Source: Pseudomonadota bacterium | GTDB taxonomy: Bacteria; Pseudomonadota; Alphaproteobacteria; Rhizobiales; Devosiaceae | Assembly (NCBI GenBank): GCA_023388175.1 | Contig: JAEWGT010000011.1 | Coordinates: 496,001-560,000, forward strand | DNA: 64,000 nucleotides | Direction: 5' to 3' | In this document: positions 27,485 to 37,125 of the stretch, piece after piece | Numbering within the stretch: the stretch's first letter is position 1 | Layout of the letters: every line of letters starts with the position of its first letter | Notes under the pieces: generated by a model | Database searches by the model: none | What the model saw: the letters and a program-made list of their open reading frames with translations, nothing else | What the model was told of the DNA's origin: nothing | Made by a program: the position numbers and the translations under genes

Positions 27485-27501
27485 CGCGTAGAGTCGCTAT
27501 G

Positions 27502-27520
27502 GGCGCAAACGGTTTGCGCC
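27502..27520. promoter_or_regulatory. 19-bp palindrome upstream of flavin reductase gene
   Basis: GGCGCAAAC-G-GTTTGCGCC is a perfect inverted repeat around one central base, 18-36 bp before the flavin reductase start. The GCAAAC/GTTTGC halves resemble LacI-family operators. A TGTTTT tail on the plus strand would also allow a terminator reading, but no plus-strand gene ends here. Confidence 0.45.
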
Positions 27521-27545
27521 TGTTTTGAATTCTGTTGGTGGCGTC

Positions 27546-27586
27546 CTGCTCGCCACCGCCGGGCAAGCCCGAGGGGCGGCGAGCAG
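27546..27586 (-). terminator. Stem-loop downstream of sodB
   Basis: CTGCTCGCC (27546-27554) pairs with GGCGAGCAG (27578-27586), and a smaller GGGC/GCCC stem lies inside. It begins 16 bp past the sodB stop on the minus strand. No T-tract follows, so it may only stabilise the mRNA end. Confidence 0.4.
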
Positions 27587-27601
27587 TCAGGCCGCGTCGC
27601 C

Positions 27602-28204
27602 TCAGCCCAGATTGGCTTCGGCGAATTCGTAATTGGCCAGCTTGTCGAGGAAGTTGCTCACATAATCGGGGCGGCGATTGCGGAAATCGACATAATAGGA
27701 GTGCTCCCACACATCGAGACCGAGCAGCACCTTGCCCTCGCCGGTCGCCAGCGGGTTTGAGCCATTCGGCGTCTTGGTGGTCTTGAGCTTGCCATCGGTG
27801 CCCAGCACCAGCCAGGCCCAGCCGGACCCGAACTGGGTCGTCGCGGCGGTCTTGAAGCTGTCCTTGAAGGCATCGACGGAGCCGAAGTCCTCGACGATCT
27901 TGGCTTCGAGCTTGCCGCCCAGCTTGCCGCCATTGGGGGCCAGCGCCTGCCAGAAGTGGATGTGGTTCCAGTGCTGCCCGGCATTGTTGAACACGGGCGC
28001 AAGATCGGCCTTGTCCTTGGCGAAGGCGATGATCTCTTCCAGCGACTTGCCCTGCAGGTCGGCGTTCTTCTCGACGAAGCCGTTGAGCGCAGTCACATAG
28101 GCCTGATGGTGCTTGCTATGGTGCAGCTCGAGCGTTTCCTGGCTCATGCCGCGTTCGGCAAGGGCAGCTTCGGAATAGGGCAGGGTGGGGAGGGAGAAGG
28201 TCAT
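27602..28204 (-). CDS. sodB: Superoxide dismutase, Fe/Mn family
   Basis: A 200-residue cytoplasmic superoxide dismutase. The metal ligands are visible: His in LELHHSKHHQAYV, His in HIHFWQAL, and Asp and His in DVWEHSYYVDFRNRR. The FGSGWAWLVL strand and overall length fit the iron-type group common in alphaproteobacteria, though metal use cannot be proved by sequence. The start at 28204 has AAAGGAG 10 bases upstream. It is divergent from the COG2345-type regulator, with only a short shared promoter region. Confidence 0.93.
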   Translation of the reverse strand: MTFSLPTLPYSEAALAERGMSQETLELHHSKHHQAYVTALNGFVEKNADLQGKSLEEIIAFAKDKADLAPVFNNAGQHWNHIHFWQALAPNGGKLGGKLEAKIVEDFGSVDAFKDSFKTAATTQFGSGWAWLVLGTDGKLKTTKTPNGSNPLATGEGKVLLGLDVWEHSYYVDFRNRRPDYVSNFLDKLANYEFAEANLG

Positions 28205-28254
28205 GATGTCGCTCCTTTCGGGATGGGCTGGACAGGTTTGACCGGAACGTTTAA

Positions 28255-28313
28255 TTTCCAAGCAATGGCTTTGAAAACCCTTTCGGCAGATATGTCAAGC
28301 TCAGGCTTGGAAA
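28255..28313. promoter_or_regulatory. Inverted repeat between sodB and the SufR-like regulator
   Basis: TTTCCAAGC at 28255-28263 is repeated inverted as GCTTGGAAA at 28305-28313. A further CAAGC at 28296-28300 forms a short stem with GCTTG at 28305-28309. The sites flank the regulator's possible starts (28265, 28292) and are a candidate operator for autoregulation and sodB control. Confidence 0.4.
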
Positions 28314-28966
28314 ATACGTCATGGTCACCGCGCAGTCCGGCGGAGCGTGTTCTCATGGCACTCAAGATGCACGGCAGCCTGTCGTCCGCAGAGCTGGGGA
28401 AGAGGCTCGGCACGTCCGGAGAGGCGGTGCGCCAGCAACTCGTCCGTCTGGCGGAGGAAGGCCTGGTGGAAGCGCATAGCGCTGCGTCCGGCGTTGGTCG
28501 TCCCACGCAGCTCTGGAGCCTTTCACCTGCCGCCCAGATGCGCTTTCCCGATACCCATGCCGCACTCACCGTTCAATTGCTCGACATCGTGAAAACGCAG
28601 TTGGGCGAGGCCGCACTCGATACCATCATCGCCGTGCGCGAGGCCGAGACGAAGCGCGCCTATGAAACTGCGGTGGCGCCGGCGCCCGATCTCAAGTCCC
28701 GCGTTGCCGCCCTGGCCGACCTGCGCAGCCAGGAAGGCTACATGGCCGCCTGGACCGAGCAGGATGACGGCTCGCTGCTCCTCGTTGAAAATCACTGTCC
28801 CATCTGTGCCGCCGCTACTGCCTGCCAGGGCTTCTGCCGCGCCGAACTGGAAGTCTTCCGCTCCGTTCTTGGCCCCGAAGTCGAAGTCGAGCGGCAGGAG
28901 CATATTGTGGCCGGCGGCCGGCGCTGCACCTATTCCATCAAGGCTGCCAAACATGTCCACGCCTGA
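28292..28966 (+). CDS. COG2345/SufR-like winged-helix regulator with cysteine cluster
   Basis: A 224-residue regulator. The N-terminal winged helix holds RVLMALKMHGSLSSAEL, then GTSGEAVRQQLVRLAEEGLV and the wing GVGRPTQLWSLS. The C-terminal part carries NHCPICAAATACQGFCRAEL and, 30 residues later, GGRRCTYSI. This matches the SufR/COG2345 family, where such cysteines can bind an Fe-S cluster. It is divergent from sodB, and its last 14 bases overlap the truncated-globin gene. A redox- or NO-sensing role is inferred. ATG at 28265 is an alternative start; neither has a strong ribosome binding site. Confidence 0.8.
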   Translation: MSSSGLENTSWSPRSPAERVLMALKMHGSLSSAELGKRLGTSGEAVRQQLVRLAEEGLVEAHSAASGVGRPTQLWSLSPAAQMRFPDTHAALTVQLLDIVKTQLGEAALDTIIAVREAETKRAYETAVAPAPDLKSRVAALADLRSQEGYMAAWTEQDDGSLLLVENHCPICAAATACQGFCRAELEVFRSVLGPEVEVERQEHIVAGGRRCTYSIKAAKHVHA

Positions 28967-29441
28967 TCGCCCGCCTGTCGGCACGCGCCTGACCCGAATT
29001 GGCTGGGAAACACCGGAAGGCCTCGATGAGGTGATGATCCGCGCCGTGGTCGATGAATTCTATGTCCGCGCCCGGCGCGACGACATTGTTGGCCCGGTCT
29101 TCAACCGAGTCATCCCCGACGCCGAATGGCCCGCCCATCTCGCCAAGATTGCCGATTTCTGGAGTTCGATGCTGCTCGGCACCGGGCGCTATGATGGTCG
29201 CCCCATGCCCAAGCATATGGGCATTCCCGAACTCTCCGACGCCCATTTCATGCGCTGGCTGCGCCTCTTCCGCGAAACCGTCACCGAACTCTGCCCACCC
29301 GATATCGCCGCGCTCTTCATCGAGCGCTCCGAGCGCATCGGCAATTCCTTCCGCATGAATATCTATATGCGCCGTGGCGACGACGTCACCCGCATGGGGC
29401 CGTTGAAGCGCGAGGCCGATCCGGTCTGGAAACCGGAATAG
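28953..29441 (+). CDS. Group III truncated haemoglobin
   Basis: A 162-residue protein of the truncated globin group III. The core includes VVDEFYVRARRDDIVGPVFN, the FWSSMLLGTGRYDGRPMPKH stretch with the proximal-side His, and FRETVTEL. Group III globins are poorly studied; roles in NO or oxygen chemistry are proposed. The start at 28953 lies inside the regulator gene, giving a 14-bp overlap, so the two products are co-translated. The C-terminus after FRMNIYMRRG is longer than in some relatives. Confidence 0.85.
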   Translation: MSTPDRPPVGTRLTRIGWETPEGLDEVMIRAVVDEFYVRARRDDIVGPVFNRVIPDAEWPAHLAKIADFWSSMLLGTGRYDGRPMPKHMGIPELSDAHFMRWLRLFRETVTELCPPDIAALFIERSERIGNSFRMNIYMRRGDDVTRMGPLKREADPVWKPE

Positions 29442-29463
29442 CGCCGAAAGGCGAGGGGGCGGC

Positions 29464-29994
29464 GTGGGGATCAAGAACTACCTGATCGAAGGCGGCTCCG
29501 GCACCGGCAAGACCACCGTCGCCGAGGAACTGCAGCGACGCGGCTATCATGTCGTCCATGGCGACCGGCAATTCGCCTATTACGGTGACCCTGAAACCGG
29601 CGAGCCGGTGTCCCTCAACCCGTTCGACAACGAAGCGGACAATCTCAGATGGGCCTATGATCGCTGGATCTGGCCCGTCGACGAGGTCAAAAGGCTGGTT
29701 GCCGATCAGAGCCATCGGGTGACCTTTTTCTGCGGTCACTCGGCCAATTTCCGCCACTTCATTGGCCTGTTCGACCAGACATTCGTTCTCGATGTCGATC
29801 TGGAAACGCTGCGCCGACGGCTTGTGGCGCGCCCGGAGGATGAATTCGGCGGCAGGGCGATCGAGCAGGCGCTGGTCACCCTGTTGCACCAGTCAAGACA
29901 GGGCCTGCCCGAGCAGGCCATCGCCATCGATGCCACAGCGCCCGTCGCGCGCGTGGCCGATGCCATTCTCGCCCGCTGCGATATCGCCCCTTAG
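29464..29994 (+). CDS. P-loop kinase-like AAA ATPase
   Basis: A 176-residue P-loop protein. The Walker A motif is EGGSGTGKTTVAEEL at residues ~9-23. An Asp-rich HGDRQFAYYGD segment follows, and LRRRLVARPEDEFG looks like the lid region of small nucleoside or metabolite kinases. The substrate is unknown. The start is GTG at 29464, with a G-rich GAGGGGGC just before it. It follows the globin by 22 bp and its stop overlaps the convergent GH43 stop by four bases. Confidence 0.75.
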   Translation: MGIKNYLIEGGSGTGKTTVAEELQRRGYHVVHGDRQFAYYGDPETGEPVSLNPFDNEADNLRWAYDRWIWPVDEVKRLVADQSHRVTFFCGHSANFRHFIGLFDQTFVLDVDLETLRRRLVARPEDEFGGRAIEQALVTLLHQSRQGLPEQAIAIDATAPVARVADAILARCDIAP

Positions 29995-30932
29995 GCGAGC
30001 AGCGCCAGTCCTGCCGGCACATCCCGCTCGAACGCCAGCACGCCATCCACAACGCTCAGCCGCGCCTGATGGATGGCGGTCGCCCGCGCCGCCACATCCG
30101 GCGGCCCCTCAGGCTGGCCCACTTCGTCCCACTGGCAATGGGTGAAATAGTAGAGCGCGGCGTGATCGCCATTCACCACCACATCGGCATGGCGGACATA
30201 TTTTTTGTCCATCGGGTCGCTGCCCGGTTCACCGCCCACAAGGCCCTGCCGCTCCCAGTGCAGCGTGTCGTCCGAGCGGTAAACCGCCTGTCCGCGCCAT
30301 TCGTCCGTGATCAGCCAGTACCAGCCGCCCATCTCGAAGACATTGGGCCCCTCATGCGGCGGCGCCTCGGGCGAGCCGGGCAGGACAAGTCCCTCAAGCC
30401 GCCAGTCCATCATATTTGTGCTGGTTGCGCTCCAGGTGCTCGAGCCCTGGCCTTCGTCCTTGTACCACAGCCGCCACAGCCCATCCGGGCTCTTGAACAC
30501 GCAGGCGTCGATGCAATTATCGCTCGAGAGTTTCAGCGGCCCCACGCGCGTCCAGTTTTCGAGATCCGGGCTGGTGAAGTGGGTGATCGTGCGCGCCACC
30601 TTCCAATGCGTCGGTGTGCCGGTGATATAGCTGAGGAACATGTGGTATTGCCCCTCCGCCCAGATGATTTCCGGCGCCCAATGGGTGTTAAGCCCCTCAT
30701 CGCCCGGCGCGTCCAAACCCTTCACCGTCCCGCGATAGGTCCAGCTGCCGCCGCCATCGGTCGAGACCGCTATGCCGATCGGCGAACCATGGATCCAGCC
30801 AAAGCCCGGCTCGTCCATCTGCGCCCGGCGATTGGTGTAGAACATCCACCACTCATCCGTGCCTTCCTTGCGGACGACCACGGGATCGGCAGCCCCATCC
30901 TGGATGGGATCACGATAGATCGGCGCGCTCAT
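29991..30932 (-). CDS. Glycoside hydrolase family 43-like (arabinanase/arabinofuranosidase type)
   Basis: A 313-residue five-bladed beta-propeller protein. The catalytic-base Asp is in YRDPIQDGAADPVV, the pKa-tuning Asp probably in SSDNCIDACVF, and the acid Glu in HEGPNVFEMGGWYWL, the EGP motif of family 43. No signal peptide is visible, so it should act in the cytoplasm on imported oligosaccharides. Its ATG overlaps the stop of the upstream ABC ATPase gene as ATGA, tying it to the importer. Together with the GH51 gene, this suggests arabinose-containing glycans as the substrate. Confidence 0.82.
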   Translation of the reverse strand: MSAPIYRDPIQDGAADPVVVRKEGTDEWWMFYTNRRAQMDEPGFGWIHGSPIGIAVSTDGGGSWTYRGTVKGLDAPGDEGLNTHWAPEIIWAEGQYHMFLSYITGTPTHWKVARTITHFTSPDLENWTRVGPLKLSSDNCIDACVFKSPDGLWRLWYKDEGQGSSTWSATSTNMMDWRLEGLVLPGSPEAPPHEGPNVFEMGGWYWLITDEWRGQAVYRSDDTLHWERQGLVGGEPGSDPMDKKYVRHADVVVNGDHAALYYFTHCQWDEVGQPEGPPDVAARATAIHQARLSVVDGVLAFERDVPAGLALLA

Positions 30933-31845
30933 GCTGTTTCATACACCCTGACACTGCGGCCGTCGGCACGATCCACCAGCCTGCCCGGCCTGCCGACCAT
31001 GTCGTTGGCGAGCTTGACCATTTCGGGCTGCGTTTCCAGCTTGCCCGCGCCCGCATCGTCCGTGGACAGGACCGAGCCCTTGAGCAGGCGCGAATAGGGG
31101 TGCTCGGGATTGTCCAGAACCGTACGCGCATCGCCCATTTCCACGATCCGTCCGCGCTGCATGATGATCAGCCGGTTGGAGATGTAATAGGCCGTCGCCA
31201 GGTCATGCGTGATGTAGATCACCGACACGCCCAGATCGTCTCGCAGGCTTTTGAGCAGGTTGACGATGCTCATGCGCAGGCTCGCATCCACCATCGACAC
31301 CGGCTCGTCAGCAATCAGCAGCGGCGGATTGGGGATCAGCGCCCGTGCAATGGCGCAGCGCTGCAACTGCCCGCCGCTCATTTCATGCGGAAAGCGCCCG
31401 CGCACTTCCTTGAGGCTCAGCCCCACCTTCTGCAGGGCCTCGTCCATGGCCTTGTCGATGACGGCCGTGTCCTTGGTATCGAGAAACCGCCGCGCCGTGC
31501 TTTCGAGATAGCGCTCGATTTTCTTCAGCGGATTGAACGCCTCGAACGGGTTCTGGAACACCGGCTGCACATTGCTCATGAATTTGAGCCGCGCCTCGCG
31601 CCCCGCATGGCGGTCGACCTTTTCGCCCTGGAAGCGGATCTCGCCTTCCGTGACGTCTTCCAGCCCCAGGATCATCCGCGCCAGCGTCGTCTTGCCGGAC
31701 CCAGACTCCCCGATAATGGTGAAGATTTCCGGCTTCTCCGCCGACAGCGAGAAACTGGCGTCGGACACCGCCTCCACCACCTTGCGGCCGAACAGCCCGC
31801 CCATGGTGAAGCGCTTGGATACGTCGCGAACATCAAGCAGCGTGC

Positions 31846-31849
<4 letters not shown>
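30929..31849 (-). CDS. ABC importer ATPase, Opp/Dpp F type
   Basis: A 306-residue ATPase. Walker A is GESGSGKTT, the signature is MSGGQLQRCAIARAL, Walker B is LLIADEP and the switch His is in YITHDLA. It resembles the F subunit of oligopeptide-type importers, but such systems also carry oligosaccharides. ATG at 31849 is set by the four-base ATGA overlap with the preceding ATPase gene. Its own stop overlaps the GH43 start. Confidence 0.9.
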
Positions 31850-32889
<1,040 letters not shown>

Positions 32890-32892
32890 GGA

Positions 32893-33750
32893 TCAGGCTC
32901 CCATGCGGCGCAAGCGGCTGCGCGGGTCAATATATTCGTTCATTGATATGGCCAGCAGGAACAGGCCGAGGAAGGTCATGATGATCAGCACCACCGGTAT
33001 GGCCAGCCACCACCATATGCCCACCACCATGGCCGAGTGTGAATTGGCCCAGTAGAGCACCGTGCCGATGGTCGGGTTGTTGAGATTGGTGAAGCCAAGC
33101 ACCGCCAGCGTCACTTCCAGCCCGATCGACCACAGCATGTTGTTCATGAAGGTCGAGAACACGATGGGCATGACATAGGGCAGGTGTTCTTCGAGCAGCA
33201 CCTTGCGGGTGCTCATGCCGGCAAACACGGCATGGCGGGTGAATTCACGATGCTTGAGCCCCAGCGCCACCGAGCGGATGAGGCGCGCATCGAACGGCCA
33301 TCCGAAACAGGCCATAATCAGCGCCAGGCGGAAGCTGTCGAGATCGTTGCGCAGCACGAAGTAGAACAGCACCAGGATCGGGAAGATCGGGATCGCCACG
33401 AAGATGTCGTTGATGAACATCAGCACGCGGTCGACCCAGCCCCCGATATAGCCAGAGGCGAGGCCAATCGCGATGGAGATCACGCGGCTGATCACAGCAA
33501 CGGTAATGCCGAAGATCAGGCTGTTCCGGAACGCGGCCGACAGCTGCCAGAACAGATCCTGGCCACGCGAATTGGTGCCGAACCAGTATTGGGCGGATGG
33601 CGGCTGGTCGGGCACCGCCATGTAGATCAGTGTCGGATCGACCGGCGAGAATAGACTCAGCGCCGCGAAGATGACGACGATGGTGACCAGCACAAGGCCG
33701 ATGGCGAATTCGATATTGTAGCGAATGAGATCGCGCAGGACGGAAAACAT
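32893..33750 (-). CDS. ABC importer permease, Opp/Dpp C type
   Basis: A 285-residue inner-membrane permease with about six helices. The N-terminal helix is followed by a periplasmic loop containing YWFGTNSRGQDLFWQL, the mark of the C-type subunit. The EAA-like coupling loop is FAGMSTRKVLLEEHLPYVMP. It lies 3 bp after the B-type permease gene. Confidence 0.9.
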   Translation of the reverse strand: MFSVLRDLIRYNIEFAIGLVLVTIVVIFAALSLFSPVDPTLIYMAVPDQPPSAQYWFGTNSRGQDLFWQLSAAFRNSLIFGITVAVISRVISIAIGLASGYIGGWVDRVLMFINDIFVAIPIFPILVLFYFVLRNDLDSFRLALIMACFGWPFDARLIRSVALGLKHREFTRHAVFAGMSTRKVLLEEHLPYVMPIVFSTFMNNMLWSIGLEVTLAVLGFTNLNNPTIGTVLYWANSHSAMVVGIWWWLAIPVVLIIMTFLGLFLLAISMNEYIDPRSRLRRMGA

Positions 33751-33753
33751 GGC

Positions 33754-34758
33754 TTACTCCGCACGCACGCGAGGATCGAGAAGGGGATAGAGCAGGTCCA
33801 CGATGAAGATCGCGCCGGCCACCGCGGTGATCGAGACGGTGGAAACCGCCAGCACCAGCGAATAGTCGCCCCAGTTCACCGCATCGATCAGCAGCGTGCC
33901 GATGCCGGGATAGTTGAAGACCTGTTCGGTGATGACAGTGCCCGAGAACACGCCACCAAGAGCCATGGCGAGCGCCGTCAGCTGGGGCAGGGTGGCATTG
34001 CGGATCACATAGCCGCCCACGATGGTCTTCTTGTCGACGCCCGCGAGTTCGGCATAGGTCACATAGTCTTCAGTGACCACATTGCTGACCAGTGCCCTCA
34101 TGCCCAGGAACCAGCCGCCAAACCCGACCAGCACCAGCGACACGCCGGGCAACACGGCATGTTGCAGCACCGAGGAGATGAAAGGCCATGTCATACCCGG
34201 CCGCACATCCATGGCAAACCCGCCCGAGGCCGGGAAGATCGGGATGAAATAGGCAAAGACGATCAGGAGGATGAAGGCGACGATGTAATAGGGGATCGGC
34301 TGGATGCTCATGGAGAAGATGCCGAACGCCTTGAAGAAGCGGTTGTTCGGGTTGTAGCCGGCCAGCGCGCCCATCAGATTGCCGATGATGAAGGTGGTGA
34401 GAGTCGACGTGACCAGCAGGCCCAGCGTCCACGGCATGGCGCGCCACACCAGTTCCATGGCGGGCGTCGGGAAGGCCAGGAGCGAGGGGCCTAGGTCGCC
34501 GCGCACCAGGCGCAGCCAGAAATTGATATATTGCTGCAGGATCGGCTCATTGGTGCCGTACATTTCCGTCAGCGCCTGACGAGTGGCCTCAATGGCGGCT
34601 GGGGGCAGGTTCGATCGGCCCGAAAGACGCCCGAGCACCTGCTCCACCGGATCGATCGGCGACAGATGCGTTACGATGAATGTCGCGGAAATGCCGCAAA
34701 AGATAACGGCGAGCAATTGCAGCAAACGCTTGCCCACAAACCACAGATAACCCCGCAT
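33754..34758 (-). CDS. ABC importer permease, Opp/Dpp B type
   Basis: A 334-residue inner-membrane permease. The N-terminal helix GKRLLQLLAVIFCGISATF and DPVEQVLGR are typical of B-type subunits, as is the YVTYAELAGVDKKTIVGGYV coupling loop. ATG at 34758. It is separated from the binding-protein gene by 212 bp that hold a stem-loop. Confidence 0.9.
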   Translation of the reverse strand: MRGYLWFVGKRLLQLLAVIFCGISATFIVTHLSPIDPVEQVLGRLSGRSNLPPAAIEATRQALTEMYGTNEPILQQYINFWLRLVRGDLGPSLLAFPTPAMELVWRAMPWTLGLLVTSTLTTFIIGNLMGALAGYNPNNRFFKAFGIFSMSIQPIPYYIVAFILLIVFAYFIPIFPASGGFAMDVRPGMTWPFISSVLQHAVLPGVSLVLVGFGGWFLGMRALVSNVVTEDYVTYAELAGVDKKTIVGGYVIRNATLPQLTALAMALGGVFSGTVITEQVFNYPGIGTLLIDAVNWGDYSLVLAVSTVSITAVAGAIFIVDLLYPLLDPRVRAE

Positions 34759-34931
34759 CAGAGCTCCTACGCGTGTCTCTCTCGTTTGGGGCCCGGTGAG
34801 AGAATGAACCGGTCAAGGCGAGACTGCGGCGTTAGGAGAGGCCGCGCTCTGGCTTGTGCCTGCTTCCCCGGGAGGAGCGTGAGCTCCGCACGCGACTTTG
34901 GGCGGGGGCAGGCATGAATAAGGTTTCCGAG

Positions 34932-34957
34932 CGGCCCGGCCCGTAGGCCGGACCGCC
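34932..34957 (-). terminator. Stem-loop between binding-protein and permease genes
   Basis: GCGGCCCGGCC pairs with GGCCGGACCGC across a CGTA loop with one mismatch, 14 bp beyond the binding-protein stop. There is no clear T-tract, so it may limit read-through or protect the upstream mRNA rather than fully terminate. Confidence 0.6.
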
Positions 34958-34970
34958 AGGGAGGAGAGGT

Positions 34971-36887
34971 TTAGCTTTCCACAGGCGTGATCTGGGTGAA
35001 GATGAACCGGCCATTGGACCAGTTCGTCACCGGGTTCGCATACGGGTTGTTGATGCTGGGCCAACCCGTCCAGTAGCGGTTCGACTGCACCGAGAACACG
35101 TTGTAGGACATGATCGGAATGTTCGGCATCTCTTCGAGATGCAGCTTCACGAATTCATGGCCATATTCGATGCCCACCGGGTCGTTGAAGTCGCTGGCGC
35201 GGACCTTCTCGATGATCTCGTCAAGCCGCGGATCTTCCCAGCGCATCCAGTTGCGGTCCGGCTGGGACTCGCCCAGCGGCCGGATATATTCCGAATGGTA
35301 GCTGTCGAGGAAGAAGCTGAGGTCGGGGTGACCGCCCCACGATTCCACGGCCCAGGAGATGTTGACGTCGTAATTGCCGACGCGCTGGCGATCCCAGGTA
35401 TCCGAAGCCGCTTCCAGCTCGGCGCCGATGCCGTTCTGCGACCACAGCTGGGCGATGATTGAGCCCAGGCGGTTGACCACGCCATCGGTCGGCACCATGA
35501 CGCTGAAGCGGAACGGCTGGCCGTCCGGCATCATCCACTGGTTGCCATTCTTGCTGAAGCCTGCCGAGGTGAGCAGTTCTTCCGCCGCCTGGATATCCTG
35601 CTTCCACCAGCCATAGCCGAAGGCGTTGCGGATATCGGTTTCATCGGTCGGCGCATCGGGGAACTGGCCACGCACCATGTCAGCGATCTGGATGCCGACA
35701 TCAGGATCATATGGCTTGATGGTGCGCGAGCCGGTATCGATCTCATAATTGGTGAGGAATTCCTGCAGCGGCGCGTGATAGTCGCGAGGATGGGTGCCGG
35801 TGGGCGGAACCGAGATGGCGGAGAGCGTCGCCGCGCCGCGATAGGACGCCATCGACATGGCGCGGGCATCGAGCATGAGCGCCAGGGCCCAGCGCACGCG
35901 CTTGTCGGTGAACAGCTCCTTCTTGAGGTTGAAGATCGCCATGACCAGCGTCGGATCGGGATGGGCATAGGGGAAGCCCGGGAACCAGCCGGTGACCTGC
36001 GGGTCCTGCTGCAGGACCGAGAATGTCGCTTCGGGCGACAGGTCATGCACCATGTCCAGATTGCCGTTGCGCATTTCGATGAGGCGCGCATCGGGCGAGA
36101 TATTGTTGCGGTAGATGATGAATTTCGGCTTGGGTTCGCCGATCATCCCCAATGCGGTGCGTTCCCAGTCCTCGCGGCGCTGCCAGATATACCAGGTGCC
36201 GTTGGGGTCGAAGGAGTGAAGCGTATAGGGCCCCAGGCTCACCGGGGGATCGTTGTTGAAGGCCAGGATGTCTTCGACATTCTCGAACTGGGCCTTGGAC
36301 ATGATCCAGGCGCCGCCCCAGCGGATGGCAAACAGCGTATGGAAGCGGGAATTGGGGCCCTTGAGCGTGAAGCGGACGGTGTAGGGATCGACAGCCTCGA
36401 CTGTCTCGACCTGGGCATTATAGGCGCCGTTCTGGGCGAGGCCCGGCGTTGCCTTGTGCTTCTCGACGGTGAAGACCACGTCGTCGGCGGTGAACTCGTT
36501 GCCATCGCTCCAGTAGATGCCCTGCTTGAGCTTCACGGTCATCTCCGTGAAGTCCTCGTTATACTGCCAGAGGTCATCTGCGAGCGAATTGTAGATGGCG
36601 TTTTCGCTGGCGCCTTCGATGCCCGCATTGGGATCGATGAACCAGAATGTGTCGGTGGTCAGGTTGTGCAGGCCATTCGACAGGCCGGCGCCCGAGCCGA
36701 TGACCCAGTTGTTGAACCATGCCGGATTGCGGATCACGCCTTCCGGATTGTGAATGATCAGGGTCTCGTTGCGGGGAAACTGAGCCAGGTCAGGCGCTGT
36801 TGCGTCCTGCGCAAGGGCCAGTCCATTGCTTGCTGCCATCAGCGCGCCGACTGCGGTCGTGCCGACAAGGAAACTACGTCTATCCAT
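34971..36887 (-). CDS. Family 5 solute-binding protein of the oligosaccharide/oligopeptide importer
   Basis: A 638-residue periplasmic protein. The N-terminus MDRRSFLVGTTAVGALMAAS is a twin-arginine-type signal ending in ALA-Q. The family 5 fold is shown by EDFTEMTVKLKQGIYWSDG, DVVFTVEKHK and RWALALMLDAR. Family 5 proteins bind peptides, nickel or oligosaccharides; the neighbouring GH43 and GH51 genes argue for arabino-oligosaccharides. GGGAGG precedes the ATG at 36887. Confidence 0.88.
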   Translation of the reverse strand: MDRRSFLVGTTAVGALMAASNGLALAQDATAPDLAQFPRNETLIIHNPEGVIRNPAWFNNWVIGSGAGLSNGLHNLTTDTFWFIDPNAGIEGASENAIYNSLADDLWQYNEDFTEMTVKLKQGIYWSDGNEFTADDVVFTVEKHKATPGLAQNGAYNAQVETVEAVDPYTVRFTLKGPNSRFHTLFAIRWGGAWIMSKAQFENVEDILAFNNDPPVSLGPYTLHSFDPNGTWYIWQRREDWERTALGMIGEPKPKFIIYRNNISPDARLIEMRNGNLDMVHDLSPEATFSVLQQDPQVTGWFPGFPYAHPDPTLVMAIFNLKKELFTDKRVRWALALMLDARAMSMASYRGAATLSAISVPPTGTHPRDYHAPLQEFLTNYEIDTGSRTIKPYDPDVGIQIADMVRGQFPDAPTDETDIRNAFGYGWWKQDIQAAEELLTSAGFSKNGNQWMMPDGQPFRFSVMVPTDGVVNRLGSIIAQLWSQNGIGAELEAASDTWDRQRVGNYDVNISWAVESWGGHPDLSFFLDSYHSEYIRPLGESQPDRNWMRWEDPRLDEIIEKVRASDFNDPVGIEYGHEFVKLHLEEMPNIPIMSYNVFSVQSNRYWTGWPSINNPYANPVTNWSNGRFIFTQITPVES

Positions 36888-36947
36888 CGATGTCCTCCCT
36901 CTAGAGCTGTTGCGCTCCATCATGCGGTGCTTGGTCCGCTATAAGTC

Positions 36948-36976
36948 ATACTTAACCAGTCACCGGAGGCTGTCAA
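36948..36976 (-). promoter_or_regulatory. Candidate sigma-70 promoter of the binding-protein gene
   Basis: On the minus strand TTGACA (36976-36971) is followed after 17 bases by AAGTAT (36953-36948). This lies about 60 bp before the binding-protein start, in an AT-rich stretch. Confidence 0.5.
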
Positions 36977-37017
36977 TGTGTTTTATGATGTAAATCCAAA
37001 AGCATGATATGAAATAG

Positions 37018-37049
37018 AATGAGGCGCATTCATGCGAATGCGCCTCATT
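37018..37049 (-). terminator. Terminator-like hairpin after GH51 gene
   Basis: AATGAGGCGCATTC (37018-37031) and GAATGCGCCTCATT (37036-37049) form a perfect 14-bp stem with an ATGC loop. It lies 77 bp beyond the GH51 stop and upstream of the binding-protein promoter, so it separates the two units. Confidence 0.8.
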
Positions 37050-37125
37050 TTCCTCAGGAGTGTCAGGGTCAACGTCAGCAGCCTGCTAACGAATTCCGCC
37101 AAGTGTTACCCTGTCTCGCAGGCTG

